Below, piece after piece: positions 42,895 to 51,132 of a stretch of DNA of 64,000 bases. The translations under genes and the position numbers were made by a program. Source of the stretch: Pseudomonadota bacterium (lineage in GTDB: Bacteria > Pseudomonadota > Alphaproteobacteria > Rhizobiales > Hyphomicrobiaceae). Location: contig JAEZRM010000144.1 of assembly GCA_023412805.1 (NCBI GenBank), positions 82,366 through 146,365 on the forward strand. Direction: 5' to 3'. Under the pieces are notes generated by a model. It worked only from the letters and a program-made list of their open reading frames with translations, was not told the DNA's origin and did no database searches. Position 1 is the stretch's first letter. The number at the start of each line of letters is the position of its first letter.

Positions 42895-44145
42895 TCAGTG
42901 CAGATTGGGCTGGGCGCCGGCGCCCTTTTCGTCGATGAGCCGCCCGCTCGCGAAGCGATCCAGGCCGAAGCCGGCATTGAGTTTGTGCGGTTCGTCGCGC
43001 GCGATAGTGTGGGCAAAGCACCAGCCGGAAGCGGGCGTCGCTTTGAAACCGCCGTAGCACCAGCCGCAGTTCAGGTAGAGGCCGTCGATCGGCGTTTTGT
43101 CGATGATCGGCGAACCATCCATGGACATGTCCATGATGCCGCCCCAGTGCCGCAGCGTTCGCACGCGCCCAATCGCGGGCCAAAGCGCCATGCCGGCTTC
43201 GTGCACATCCTCGATGATATAAAGGTTGCCGCGCTGGGCGTACGAATTGTAGCCGTCGATATCACCGCCGAAGACGAGGCCGCCCTTGTCCGACTGGCTG
43301 ATGTAGAAGTGTCCGGCACCGAATGTGATGACCTGATCGATGGCCGGCTTGATGCCTTCGCTGACGAAGGCCTGCAGCACATGGCTCTCGATCGGTAATC
43401 TCAAGCCCGCCATGGCCGCGACACGCGATGAGTTTCCCGCGCATGCAAGGCCGATCTTGCTCGCGCCGATGTAGCCGCGTGTCGTTTCGACGCCAATGGC
43501 GCGGCCGTCCTCGATGCGGATGCCAGTCACCTCGGTGTTCTGGAGAATGTCGACGCCGCGGCTGTCGGCGCCGCGGGCAAAACCCCAGGCGACCGCGTCG
43601 TGGCGCGCCGTGCCGCCGCGGCGCTGCAGAAGTCCGCCTTGAATAGGGAAGCGCGCATTCGCAAAGTCGAGGAAGGGCGCCATGGCGCGCACGCCGTCGG
43701 CATCCAGCAGCTCGGCATCGACGCCGGCGAGCCGCATGGCATTGCCGCGCCGCACGTAGGCATCCCGTTGTCCGTCCGAGTGATAGAGATTGAGGACGCC
43801 GCGCTGGCTCACCATCGCATTGTAGTTGAAGTCCTGCTCGAGGCCTTCCCAGAGCTTCATCGACCACTCGTAGAAGTGGGTATTGTCGGGGAGCAGGTAA
43901 TTCGAGCGGATGATGGTCGTGTTGCGACCCACATTGCCGGAGCCGATGTAGCCCTTCTCGACGACGGCGATGTTCGTGAGGCCGTGCTCCTTGGCGAGAT
44001 AGTAGGCCGTCGCAAGCCCATGCCCGCCACCGCCGACGATCACGGCGTCGTAGTGCGGCTTCGGTTCCGGATCGCGCCAGGCGGGCGTCCAGCCCTTGCC
44101 ACCACGTAGGCCTTCCCTCAGGATCGAGAAGATCGAATATTTCAT
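42895..44145 (-). CDS. soxB: Sarcosine oxidase beta subunit
   Basis: Substrate-binding flavoprotein subunit with a covalent FMN in the family. 416 residues. The FAD-binding motif AVIVGGGGHGLATAYYLAKEHG is near residue 33, and NVGRNTTIIRSNY near 71 is a distinctive signature. The C terminus has GLYLNCGWCYGGFKATPASG near 365. The flavin-linking His is expected near this N-terminal part (HFYEWSMKLWEGL region), though I cannot pinpoint it. It starts the operon; the ATG at 44145 is used, as the frame beyond it lacks a protein-like pattern. A DUF2848 gene begins 151 bases away on the opposite strand. Confidence 0.95.
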   Translation of the reverse strand: MKYSIFSILREGLRGGKGWTPAWRDPEPKPHYDAVIVGGGGHGLATAYYLAKEHGLTNIAVVEKGYIGSGNVGRNTTIIRSNYLLPDNTHFYEWSMKLWEGLEQDFNYNAMVSQRGVLNLYHSDGQRDAYVRRGNAMRLAGVDAELLDADGVRAMAPFLDFANARFPIQGGLLQRRGGTARHDAVAWGFARGADSRGVDILQNTEVTGIRIEDGRAIGVETTRGYIGASKIGLACAGNSSRVAAMAGLRLPIESHVLQAFVSEGIKPAIDQVITFGAGHFYISQSDKGGLVFGGDIDGYNSYAQRGNLYIIEDVHEAGMALWPAIGRVRTLRHWGGIMDMSMDGSPIIDKTPIDGLYLNCGWCYGGFKATPASGWCFAHTIARDEPHKLNAGFGLDRFASGRLIDEKGAGAQPNLH

Positions 44146-44296
44146 GATTGCCCCTGGCAGGCCGGGGAGAACCGGCGCACTCGCGGTCTTAGAGCGAGAT
44201 CGCGTCCGAGGGAAGCGGTGCCGCCCGCATATCAGGGCTTGATCATTGGGCAGTGGCGCCGGATGCTCGCGCATTGATCGAGCTGGGGAGCCTCAG

Positions 44297-44983
44297 ATGT
44301 CTGTCCTGACCTTCGAGCGGCGTGCGGGTGGCAGCCGCACCACCGTGAGCTTTACGCCCAGCAATCTTATTGTCGCGGGTTGGACCGGTACCGATGAGAA
44401 GGGCCTTCAGCATCACATCGAGGAGCTGGCAGCGCTCGGCGTGCCGCCGCCGTCGTCCGTGCCGGTGTTCTATCGCAATGCCGTCTCGAACATCACCCAG
44501 GTGGACCGCCTGCAGGTTCTCGGCCCCGACACCTCGGGCGAGGTCGAACCGATCGTGCTCGCCATGGAGGATGGGCTGTGGCTTACGGTCGGCTCCGACC
44601 ACACCGATCGCAAAGCCGAGGCCATGGGCATCGCGCTCTCGAAGCAGCTTTGCGCCAAGGTTGTGGGCACTGCGGCGTGGCGTCTGGAGGACGTGGCCGA
44701 CCGCTGGGATAGCCTCATCGTGCGCGCCCACGCGACGATCGACGGCAAGCGCGTGCTCTATCAGGAAGGCACGCTGAAGAGCCTGCGCCACCCGGTGGAT
44801 CTGATCGCCCGCTATGGCAGCGGCAAGGGCCTCGCGATCGGATCGGTGATGATGGGCGGCACGATGTCCGCAATCGGCGGGATCCGGCCGGCGTCACGCT
44901 TCGAGATGGAGCTCGAGGATCCGGCGACCGGAGATCGCATAACCCACGCCTATGACATAGAGGTGCTGCCCGTCGTTACGTGA
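44297..44983 (+). CDS. DUF2848 family protein
   Basis: A 228-residue protein that I recognise as DUF2848: VPPPSSVPVFYRNAVSNITQ near residue 55, DTSGEVEPIVLAMEDGLWLTVGSDHTDRKAEA near 83, and the FMELEDPATGDRITHAYDIEVLPV ending. The fold suggested by the pattern GSDHTDR...GxxAS is that of fumarylacetoacetase-like hydrolases or a relative, but no catalytic function is shown. It is divergent from soxB and could share its promoter region, so a role in N-methyl or one-carbon metabolism is possible. The ATG at 44297 follows a GGGGAGCC ribosome region. Confidence 0.82.
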   Translation: MSVLTFERRAGGSRTTVSFTPSNLIVAGWTGTDEKGLQHHIEELAALGVPPPSSVPVFYRNAVSNITQVDRLQVLGPDTSGEVEPIVLAMEDGLWLTVGSDHTDRKAEAMGIALSKQLCAKVVGTAAWRLEDVADRWDSLIVRAHATIDGKRVLYQEGTLKSLRHPVDLIARYGSGKGLAIGSVMMGGTMSAIGGIRPASRFEMELEDPATGDRITHAYDIEVLPVVT

Positions 44984-44995
44984 TCCGTCGCGCCA

Positions 44996-46195
44996 TCAGC
45001 ATTCGCGGCGGCACTGGCGATCGACCTGCTCGATGGGCGAGAAATCGCACGAGTCGAATCGTGCGGGGCGCCTTCCCTTGAAGCTGCCTTGCTTCGTCGT
45101 GGTGGTGACCGTTTCGCCACCTTTGACAGACTTGCGCAGCGGCGGCCGCCGCCGCATATCGCAGAGAATGCGCTTGGCGCCTTCGACGCCTGCCACCACA
45201 CGCGGCGCACACCCACACGACGCGTGCGAGCTGCGCCGCTGGTTCTGCGCGCAGCAGAGCACCGTGCGGCCCATGGCGAAGGCCATGCCGCCGATGGCGT
45301 GCTGACGGAGCGCCAAGTCCATCTCGTCCGCGTTTTCCCGCCGCCGGATGCGGATCCATTCAGCTCCATAGAGTTGATGATTGCGGTTCCAGCCGAGAAG
45401 TGTCGCGGGCGCGCACAGCGTATTGGTCAACACATCGCGGTTCTCGCGGATGTCGACGATCTGGTTGTCCTTGTACGGCTCGTTGAAGCGGACCTGATTG
45501 GTCACGCAGGACGTATTGAAGACGACGGCTGCCGTGCAGGGAAAGCCGCGCGCGACGTGCACGGCGAGCCCGCCGCCGAGCGAATGTCCGGTCACATGAA
45601 AGCGGACAACGCGGCCTTCAGCGCGTGCGAACGCCTGCCTTCGGATATCCGCGAAGGCTTCCCGGGCCAGGCGGTAGCGATCCCAGGGATTGAACCACTG
45701 CGTGACCCAGGACGTATTTGCGAGCGCATCGGCCGGGGTGGGCAGAACCTTCCACCAGCCCTCGCCGCCGATCGCTTCGGTGCCCCGGAAGGCGACAAGC
45801 ACATGATCCTCGTTCTCGATCGTCCGCGAGAAGACGATGTAGCTGAGCCCATTCTGGTTCACGACCGGCGCGCCGACGACCTTCCAGCTCGGCTCGAATT
45901 TCACGAGGTCACCGCTTTCCCGCCCGGTGCCGCCATAGGCATTGAGGCTCGCGATCGCATACGGCAGGAAAGTCGCCGAGATGTGCTCCTTGTTTTCGCA
46001 GCCTTCGGGATCGTCGCATCCGGCCTCGGGGCCGCTGGAAGGAGCCTCACGCAGGTCGGGGATGACGGGAGCCTTGCAGACAGCCGGCGCGCTGTTCTCG
46101 ATCGTGATGCCGAGCGAAGCCCGGGTGACGGGCGTGCCATGCCATGCGGCGAGGCCGATCAGCGGCAGCAGCAGGAAGGTGAAATAGCGAAGCAT
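44996..46195 (-). CDS. Exported class 3 lipase-like hydrolase with cysteine- and arginine-rich tail
   Basis: A 399-residue precursor with a signal peptide (MLRYFTFLLLPLIGLAAWHG). The lipase domain has the nucleophile elbow GHSLGGG (Ser205 inside 203-209), a preceding VAFRGTEA near residue 135 and later SCVTNQVRFN near 227. This arrangement is that of fungal-type class 3 lipases. The last 100 residues are atypical: rich in Cys, Arg and Lys (CAQNQRRSSHASCGC, MRRRPPLRKS, GRRPARFDSC), perhaps disulphide-linked and cationic. Ends 13 bases from the DUF2848 gene's stop, convergent. Substrate unknown. Confidence 0.8.
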   Translation of the reverse strand: MLRYFTFLLLPLIGLAAWHGTPVTRASLGITIENSAPAVCKAPVIPDLREAPSSGPEAGCDDPEGCENKEHISATFLPYAIASLNAYGGTGRESGDLVKFEPSWKVVGAPVVNQNGLSYIVFSRTIENEDHVLVAFRGTEAIGGEGWWKVLPTPADALANTSWVTQWFNPWDRYRLAREAFADIRRQAFARAEGRVVRFHVTGHSLGGGLAVHVARGFPCTAAVVFNTSCVTNQVRFNEPYKDNQIVDIRENRDVLTNTLCAPATLLGWNRNHQLYGAEWIRIRRRENADEMDLALRQHAIGGMAFAMGRTVLCCAQNQRRSSHASCGCAPRVVAGVEGAKRILCDMRRRPPLRKSVKGGETVTTTTKQGSFKGRRPARFDSCDFSPIEQVDRQCRREC

Positions 46196-46427
46196 CGGTT
46201 GTTCCCCCGGACAGACCGATCGGAGTATCGATGCTAATGCCTAGCCGATGAATGCGACAATCGGCGGACCGCGGTGGCTCCTCCACGGCATTGTGGGGAT
46301 CGGCTGTGTAAGCGAGTGTGGCGGGGGAGACGACCGCAACGGTTGTGGAGCGGCGGCGCGTCGCCTCGCTCTTGCCCTTCAGGCCGGTTAGAATTAGTCA
46401 AAAAGGGGCAGTACGGACTGACCGCTC

Positions 46428-47111
46428 ATGGCGTCACATAACGACATCACCATCGAGATCACGCCGCAGGTCCTGCTCAAGGCCTACTCGTGCGGCATTT
46501 TTCCGATGGCCGAGAGCGCGGACGACCCGGCCCTCTACTGGATCGAGCCGCAGTCGCGGGGCATTCTGCCTCTCGATGCGATGCATGTTCCGCGCCGGCT
46601 TGCCAAGACTGTCCGCCAGGGGATTTTCGAGGTTCGCATCAACAGCGATTTCGAGGCGGTGATCGACGGGTGCGCCGCTTCGAAGGCTGGGCGGCGTTCG
46701 ACGTGGATCAATGCGCGCATCCGCAGCCTCTACGGCGCTCTCTTTGCCCAAGGCTATTGCCACACGGTCGAGACCTGGCGGGACGGCCGGATCGTCGGTG
46801 GTCTATACGGCGTCGCCCTCGGCGGGGCTTTCTTTGGTGAGAGCATGTTCTCGACGGAGCGTGATGCCAGCAAGGTCGCGCTCGTCTATCTCTGCGCGCG
46901 GCTCGCCCATGGCCGCTTCACGCTGCTCGATACGCAGTTCGTGACGGACCATCTACGCCAGTTCGGTACCATCGAGGTCGAACGGCAGGAATTCCATCGG
47001 CTGCTGGAGCCGGCGCTGGCGCGAGAGGCCAATTTCCACGCCCTGCGGACGGACGCCTCGCCCGATCAGATCCTCGCGACCTTCAAGATCGATCCGATCC
47101 ACGATACCTGA
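46428..47111 (+). CDS. aat: Leucyl/phenylalanyl-tRNA-protein transferase
   Basis: Adds Leu or Phe from tRNA to the N terminus of proteins with basic N termini, marking them for ClpAP. The 227 residues contain the family signature ITPQVLLKAYSCGIFPM near residue 11, WIEPQSRGILPLD near 38, the GRRSTWINARIRSLY segment near 88, and the catalytic GGLYGVALGGAFFGESMFSTERDASKVALV loop near 124-153. An ATG with weak upstream AAGGGGCAG gives the right length. Together with Clp proteases, it belongs to the N-end rule. It converges on amiC, 23 bases away. Confidence 0.95.
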   Translation: MASHNDITIEITPQVLLKAYSCGIFPMAESADDPALYWIEPQSRGILPLDAMHVPRRLAKTVRQGIFEVRINSDFEAVIDGCAASKAGRRSTWINARIRSLYGALFAQGYCHTVETWRDGRIVGGLYGVALGGAFFGESMFSTERDASKVALVYLCARLAHGRFTLLDTQFVTDHLRQFGTIEVERQEFHRLLEPALAREANFHALRTDASPDQILATFKIDPIHDT

Positions 47112-47134
47112 AACGATGGGGCGGGGCGGACCGC

Positions 47135-48481
47135 TTACATGGGCAGGCGCGCGCTCTGGTGGCTGAAGTAGTTGTCGATCGCCGAGCGGATCGAGCGGGC
47201 GACGTTGCGACGCCAATCTTCCGAACGAAGCTGTGCGGCATCGGCCCGATTGGTCACGTAGGCGAGTTCGATCAGCACGGCCGGCACCTTGGCCGTCAGC
47301 AGAACCTGGAAGGCCGCGTTGCGGTCCGGGTTCTCGTTCATGTTCGTGCTGCGGCCCATGTTCTCGATGACGGCACGGGCAAAGATGCTCGTGCGGTCCT
47401 TGGTCGCCTCCACCTCGCGCCCGGCGAGGTCGGCGAGGATGTTCTGCGCGGCAGCGCCCTGGCGGCCGATGGTCTTGAGGGGGGCGAGCTCGCTGTCCGT
47501 GAGGAGTTCGCTCGCGCTCTTGCGGCGGGCGGACGCGGCAAGATTGTTCGCGACCGAATCGCGTAGCGAATAGATGGTCGCACCGCGGGCCCGTGAGGTC
47601 GCGTAGTCGGCATGAATGGCGATGAAGAGGGCTGCCCTGCGGTCTTCCGCAAACTGCCGCCGCTCCTCGAGAGGCACGAACGTGTCGTCCTCACGGGTCA
47701 TCGCCACACGGTAACGACCGCTCGCCCGAAGCTGGTCGCGCAGCGTGCGTGCGAAGGCGAGCACGACCTCCTTCTCGACGGTCCCGTTGCGGATGGCTCC
47801 GGAATCATGGCCGCCATGGCCGGGATCCAGGACAATGAGCGGCTTGTAGGCGTTGGCCGCACGATTACCCGGGCGCTCGGCCGGGCGAGGAACCGGCGGC
47901 TGGATCGTACCTCGCGCGCTCGCACGCTGCACGGTCGATGAGGGAATGGCGACCGCCGCCTGCAGCAGCGAGTTCATATCCGTGGCGGCTGGCGCGATCT
48001 CGAGCGACAGGAGGACGGGACCGCTGCCGGCGCCTCCAAGGAACTCGGATTTCTCGACCACGACGGCTTCCGTCACGTCGATCACGACACGCATCCTGCC
48101 CGGTGCACCGAGACCGGCGCGAAAGCCACTGACAATGCCGACGGGGTCGCCTTTGAGAGAGGGCGGAAGCTGCAGCTTGACCGTGGGCAGGTCGACGATC
48201 ACCCGGTTCGGGTTCGGCAGCGATTGGACCTGATAGTCGACCTTGCGCTCGAGCGCGATGACGAACCGCGTCTTCTTCAGGGTTTCGGCGGGCGGGGCCG
48301 GAACGGGAACTGGAACGGCTGCGGCGGCAAGCTCCGTCGGGGCGGGAGCGCGCGCGGATTGGGCCGAAATCTCCTCAACCGCCATGCCCGTCGTGAACGC
48401 GAGCATGATGATTGGCAAACGCATGTACGCATGCAGCCGGAACCCCCGGCTACCTGCACCTGCCTGAAACATGACGAACAA
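47135..48481 (-). CDS. amiC: N-acetylmuramoyl-L-alanine amidase (AmiC type)
   Basis: Periplasmic cell-wall hydrolase that splits the septum. 448 residues: signal peptide, whose hydrophobic core is about residues 21-34; AMIN domain about 70-165 (VIALERKVDYQVQSLPNPNRVIVDLP); Pro-rich linker; then the Amidase_3 domain from about 214. Zinc ligands are H222 (DPGHGGHDSG), E236 (EKEVVLAF) and H290 (IHADY); the catalytic Glu is in ELAYVTNRAD near 414. The long N-region before the signal core makes the exact start uncertain; ATG at 48424 would make it shorter. Septal AMIN-directed amidases need an activator such as EnvC, not in this window. Confidence 0.93.
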   Translation of the reverse strand: MFVMFQAGAGSRGFRLHAYMRLPIIMLAFTTGMAVEEISAQSARAPAPTELAAAAVPVPVPAPPAETLKKTRFVIALERKVDYQVQSLPNPNRVIVDLPTVKLQLPPSLKGDPVGIVSGFRAGLGAPGRMRVVIDVTEAVVVEKSEFLGGAGSGPVLLSLEIAPAATDMNSLLQAAVAIPSSTVQRASARGTIQPPVPRPAERPGNRAANAYKPLIVLDPGHGGHDSGAIRNGTVEKEVVLAFARTLRDQLRASGRYRVAMTREDDTFVPLEERRQFAEDRRAALFIAIHADYATSRARGATIYSLRDSVANNLAASARRKSASELLTDSELAPLKTIGRQGAAAQNILADLAGREVEATKDRTSIFARAVIENMGRSTNMNENPDRNAAFQVLLTAKVPAVLIELAYVTNRADAAQLRSEDWRRNVARSIRSAIDNYFSHQSARLPM

Positions 48482-48915
48482 CCCCCGTCAACGCGACACC
48501 CGTTTCAGTGGTGAGCTCGGTGAACCTAAACCCGGAACGTGGCCATTTCCGGGAAACTCATGGTTCTTGTTATGAAACGGTAAAGGTTAAGATCGCGCGA
48601 ACGTGCGTCGCAAAAGTGGGCCTGAGGCAGCGCCTCGCGCCGGGCAAGTTGGCGCTGGCGTCCCTCGTGAGCGGGTCGCCTGAGCGCTCGCCCGCCATCA
48701 TCACCCAGATGCCCGCCAGGACGGCGCTTCGAATGGCTGCCGCCTTCTCCGGCAGAAATGATGCTATTTCGCGCGGCGCCGCATTTGACTTTGGGGGTCC
48801 AGACGTCGTTCTATTGTTGCGATGACGGCTCTAAACGCCCGTCTAACAAGTTTCGGTGGCCGGGATTTACGTGTTGGCCGGCGGAAGAAGCGTCAACCTC
48901 AAGGGGAGGCTCATT
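48482..48915. other. Promoter-bearing intergenic region between amiC and the binding-protein gene
   Basis: 434 bases between divergent genes. Near the right end lies a -35 TTGACT (48785-48790) and, after 18 bases, TTCTAT (48809-48814), a probable promoter for the binding protein. A similar TTGACT block recurs upstream of the relic gene at 50647. The rest of the stretch holds no gene-like reading frame on either strand. Confidence 0.5.
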
Positions 48916-50493
48916 ATGAGCACAATGCGTCGTGCGGTGGCCGTACTAGCGGCGGCCGCCACTATTCCGTTTCTTGCTACTGCTGCGAGTGCGCAGAAAA
49001 CTCTGCGATTTGTCCCCCACTCTGACCTCAAGATCCTCGACCCGATCTGGACCACCGCCTTCGTGGTGCGCAATCACGGCTACATGATCTACGACACGCT
49101 CTTCGGCATGGATGAGAAGGGTGAGATCAAGCCGCAGATGATCGACACCTACAAGCAGTCAGACGACAAGCTTACCTGGACCATGACGCTGCGCGACGGT
49201 CTGATGTGGCACGACAACCAGCCGGTCACGACCGATGACATCATTCCTTCGATCAAGCGCTGGGCAGCGAAGGATTCGATGGGCCAGAAGATGATGACTT
49301 TCGTCGACAGCATCACGGCGAAAGACGCGAAGACCTTCGAAATAAAGCTTAAGTCGCAGACTGGCCTCGTTCTCTCCGCACTGGGCAAGCCGTCGTCCAA
49401 CGTCCCCTTCATGATGCCGAAGCGGGTGGCCGAGACCGATCCGAGCAAGCAGATCGAAGAATTCATCGGCTCCGGCCCCTTCGTCTTCAAGCGTGACGAG
49501 TGGCAGCCCGGAAGCAAGATCGTTTACACGAAGTTCGAGGGCTACAAGCCGCGTTCTGAGCCCCCGTCAGGAACAACCGGCGGCAAGGTCGTCAAGGTCG
49601 ACCGCGTCGAGTGGCTGCCCATCCGCGACCACCAGCAGGCCGTGAACGCCTTGCTCGCGGGTGAGGTCGATTACATCGAGGCACCCCCGCACGATCTGCA
49701 TCCGCTCATCAAGAAGAGCAAGGACGTCTACATGTTCAACTGGAACCCGCTCGGGAACCAGTTCACGTTCCGCTTCAATGTGCTGCACAAGCCGTTCGAC
49801 AATCCGAAGGTACGCCAGGCTCTCCTCTACGCCTTCAATCAGGAAGACTTCCTCAAGGCCGTTGTCGGGGACGAGGAGTACTATAAGGTTTGCAAGTCGA
49901 TGTTTGTCTGCGGCGGCCCGTTCGGGACCGACGCAGGCTTCGAGGACAAGCTCGAGTCGAACTTCAAGAAGGCGCGCGAGCTGCTCGCGGAAGCCAAGTA
50001 CGACAACACGCCGATCGTTCTCATGCATTCGACGGATCTGCAGGTCCTGACGAACCTCGCACCTGTAGCGAAGTCGCTGATGGAGCGGGCCGGCTTCAGG
50101 GTCGACATGCAGTCGATGGATTGGCAAACGGTTGTCGCTCGCCGCGTGAAGAAGGATCCACCAGCTCAAGGCGGCTGGCACGCCTTTTTGACCTCGTGGG
50201 TCGCAGCCGACATGCTTGATCCGGTCATGACGGGCTTCCTCAACTCGGCCTGTGAGAAGGCCATGTTCGGTTGGCCGTGCGATGAGCAGATCGAGAAGCT
50301 GCGCGACGACTTCGCACGCGAGACGGATCAGACGAAGCAGAAGGCGATCGTCGAGGCCATCCAGAAGCGCGTTGCCGAGTACCCGACCCACATTCACCTC
50401 GGTCAATGGTACAACCATGGTGCGCAGCGCAACAACGTGAAGGGCATCGTTGCCGCGCCGGCGCCGGTTCTCTGGAACATCACGGTAGACTGA
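48916..50493 (+). CDS. ABC transporter substrate-binding protein, peptide/nickel family 5
   Basis: Periplasmic binding protein for peptides, opines or similar solutes. The 525-residue precursor has a clear signal peptide (MSTMRRAVAVLAAAATIPFLATAASA) cleaved before QKTLRF. Family traits: the extracted FVPHSDLKILDPIWTTAFVVRNHGYMIYDTLF opening, and DGLMWHDNQPVTTDDIIPSIKRWAAKDSMGQKM near residue 97. The ending KGIVAAPAPVLWNITVD is repeated nearly intact in the relic downstream. AAGGGGAGG precedes the ATG. Permease and ATPase genes follow after the relic, so this protein serves that transporter. The ligand is unknown. Confidence 0.92.
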   Translation: MSTMRRAVAVLAAAATIPFLATAASAQKTLRFVPHSDLKILDPIWTTAFVVRNHGYMIYDTLFGMDEKGEIKPQMIDTYKQSDDKLTWTMTLRDGLMWHDNQPVTTDDIIPSIKRWAAKDSMGQKMMTFVDSITAKDAKTFEIKLKSQTGLVLSALGKPSSNVPFMMPKRVAETDPSKQIEEFIGSGPFVFKRDEWQPGSKIVYTKFEGYKPRSEPPSGTTGGKVVKVDRVEWLPIRDHQQAVNALLAGEVDYIEAPPHDLHPLIKKSKDVYMFNWNPLGNQFTFRFNVLHKPFDNPKVRQALLYAFNQEDFLKAVVGDEEYYKVCKSMFVCGGPFGTDAGFEDKLESNFKKARELLAEAKYDNTPIVLMHSTDLQVLTNLAPVAKSLMERAGFRVDMQSMDWQTVVARRVKKDPPAQGGWHAFLTSWVAADMLDPVMTGFLNSACEKAMFGWPCDEQIEKLRDDFARETDQTKQKAIVEAIQKRVAEYPTHIHLGQWYNHGAQRNNVKGIVAAPAPVLWNITVD

Positions 50494-50529
50494 GGACGCG
50501 TCACGCGTCTTTGGCTGGAGTAGATAGAG

Positions 50530-50559
50530 CGGCCGAGCAGGATCAGTTCTGCTCGGCCG
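50530..50559 (+). terminator. Strong hairpin after the binding-protein gene
   Basis: An 11-base perfect stem, CGGCCGAGCAG (50530-50540) and CTGCTCGGCCG (50549-50559), loop GATCAGTT, followed by AATTGTTTT. It lies 36 bases after the stop. It can terminate or protect the binding-protein mRNA, which often needs to be more abundant than permease mRNA. Confidence 0.75.
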
Positions 50560-50646
50560 AATTGTTTTCGCTGATGCGTAGCCCATCCATCGGCGTAAGC
50601 GCCGATTCTACCAGCATTAATGACCGAAATTTGTGCGGTGCAGCGT

Positions 50647-50676
50647 TTGACTTCGCGGGGTGCGCGACGCTCTAAT
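50647..50676 (+). promoter_or_regulatory. Duplicate-like promoter in front of the relic gene
   Basis: TTGACT (50647-50652), 18-base spacer, TCTAAT (50671-50676). Its surroundings match the TTGACT promoter region of the intact binding-protein gene: the blocks GCxGCxTTTGACTT are alike, followed by similar G-runs. It may now be one promoter of the permease/ATPase genes. Confidence 0.5.
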
Positions 50677-50689
50677 GCTTTCAGCGACC

Positions 50690-51028
50690 TTTCCGGTTGC
50701 CGAGTCGCTCATGGAGCGGACTGGCTCCAAGATCGACACGCAGTCCATGGATTGGGAGACGGTCATTCGCCCGCCGCGTGAAGAAGGGTCCCCCGGAGAC
50801 CGGCTGCGGGCCCTGCGACAAGGAAATCGAGAAGCTGCGCGACGATTTCGCGAAAGAGGTCGACTGGCCAAGCAGAAGGCTATCGTCGAGGCACTCCAGA
50901 AGCGTGTTGCCGAGTATCCCACGCACGTTCATCTGGGTCAGTTCTACAATCACGGCGCCATCCGCAACAACGTGAAGGGGATCGTGCCGACCCCCGCCCC
51001 TGTTGTCCGGAACATCACAATTGAATAA
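50690..51028 (+). pseudogene. Relic of a second substrate-binding protein gene (3' part only, frameshifted)
   Basis: The bases from 50690 to the stop at 51028 align with the 3' end of the upstream binding-protein gene (50060-50493): SLMERTGSKIDTQSMDWETV matches SLMERAGFRVDMQSMDWQTV. After that there is a one-base insertion, so the frame shifts to reveal ARRVKKGPPETG and PCDKEIEKLRDDFAKEV. Then a one-base loss restores AKQKAIVEALQKRVAEYPTH and the ending NVKGIVPTPAPVVRNITIE. Between the arms, 96 bases (32 codons) of the parent are missing. The 5' three quarters of the gene are absent. No signal peptide or folding core remains, so it is non-functional. Confidence 0.85.
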
Positions 51029-51045
51029 TGGGGCGACTGACGTAT

Positions 51046-51075
51046 TGTATTCCCGGCGGGTTCGCCGGGAATACA
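51046..51075 (+). terminator. 13-base-pair hairpin between the relic and the permease gene
   Basis: A perfect 13-base stem TGTATTCCCGGCG (51046-51058) and CGCCGGGAATACA (51063-51075) with loop GGTT. It lies 17 bases after the relic's stop and 57 bases before the permease start. It has no long T-run. It is best read as the 3' hairpin of the lost binding-protein gene. Confidence 0.65.
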
Positions 51076-51132
51076 TTCCGGCGACTGCGTGTCGTCGACC
51101 ACGATAGTTCGCAGTGACAGATCAGGAATTCC

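Noticed and set aside
48508..48825. 105-residue open frame between amiC and the binding-protein gene
   Set aside because: No ribosome site, no recognisable family, and it contains the probable promoter of the next gene.
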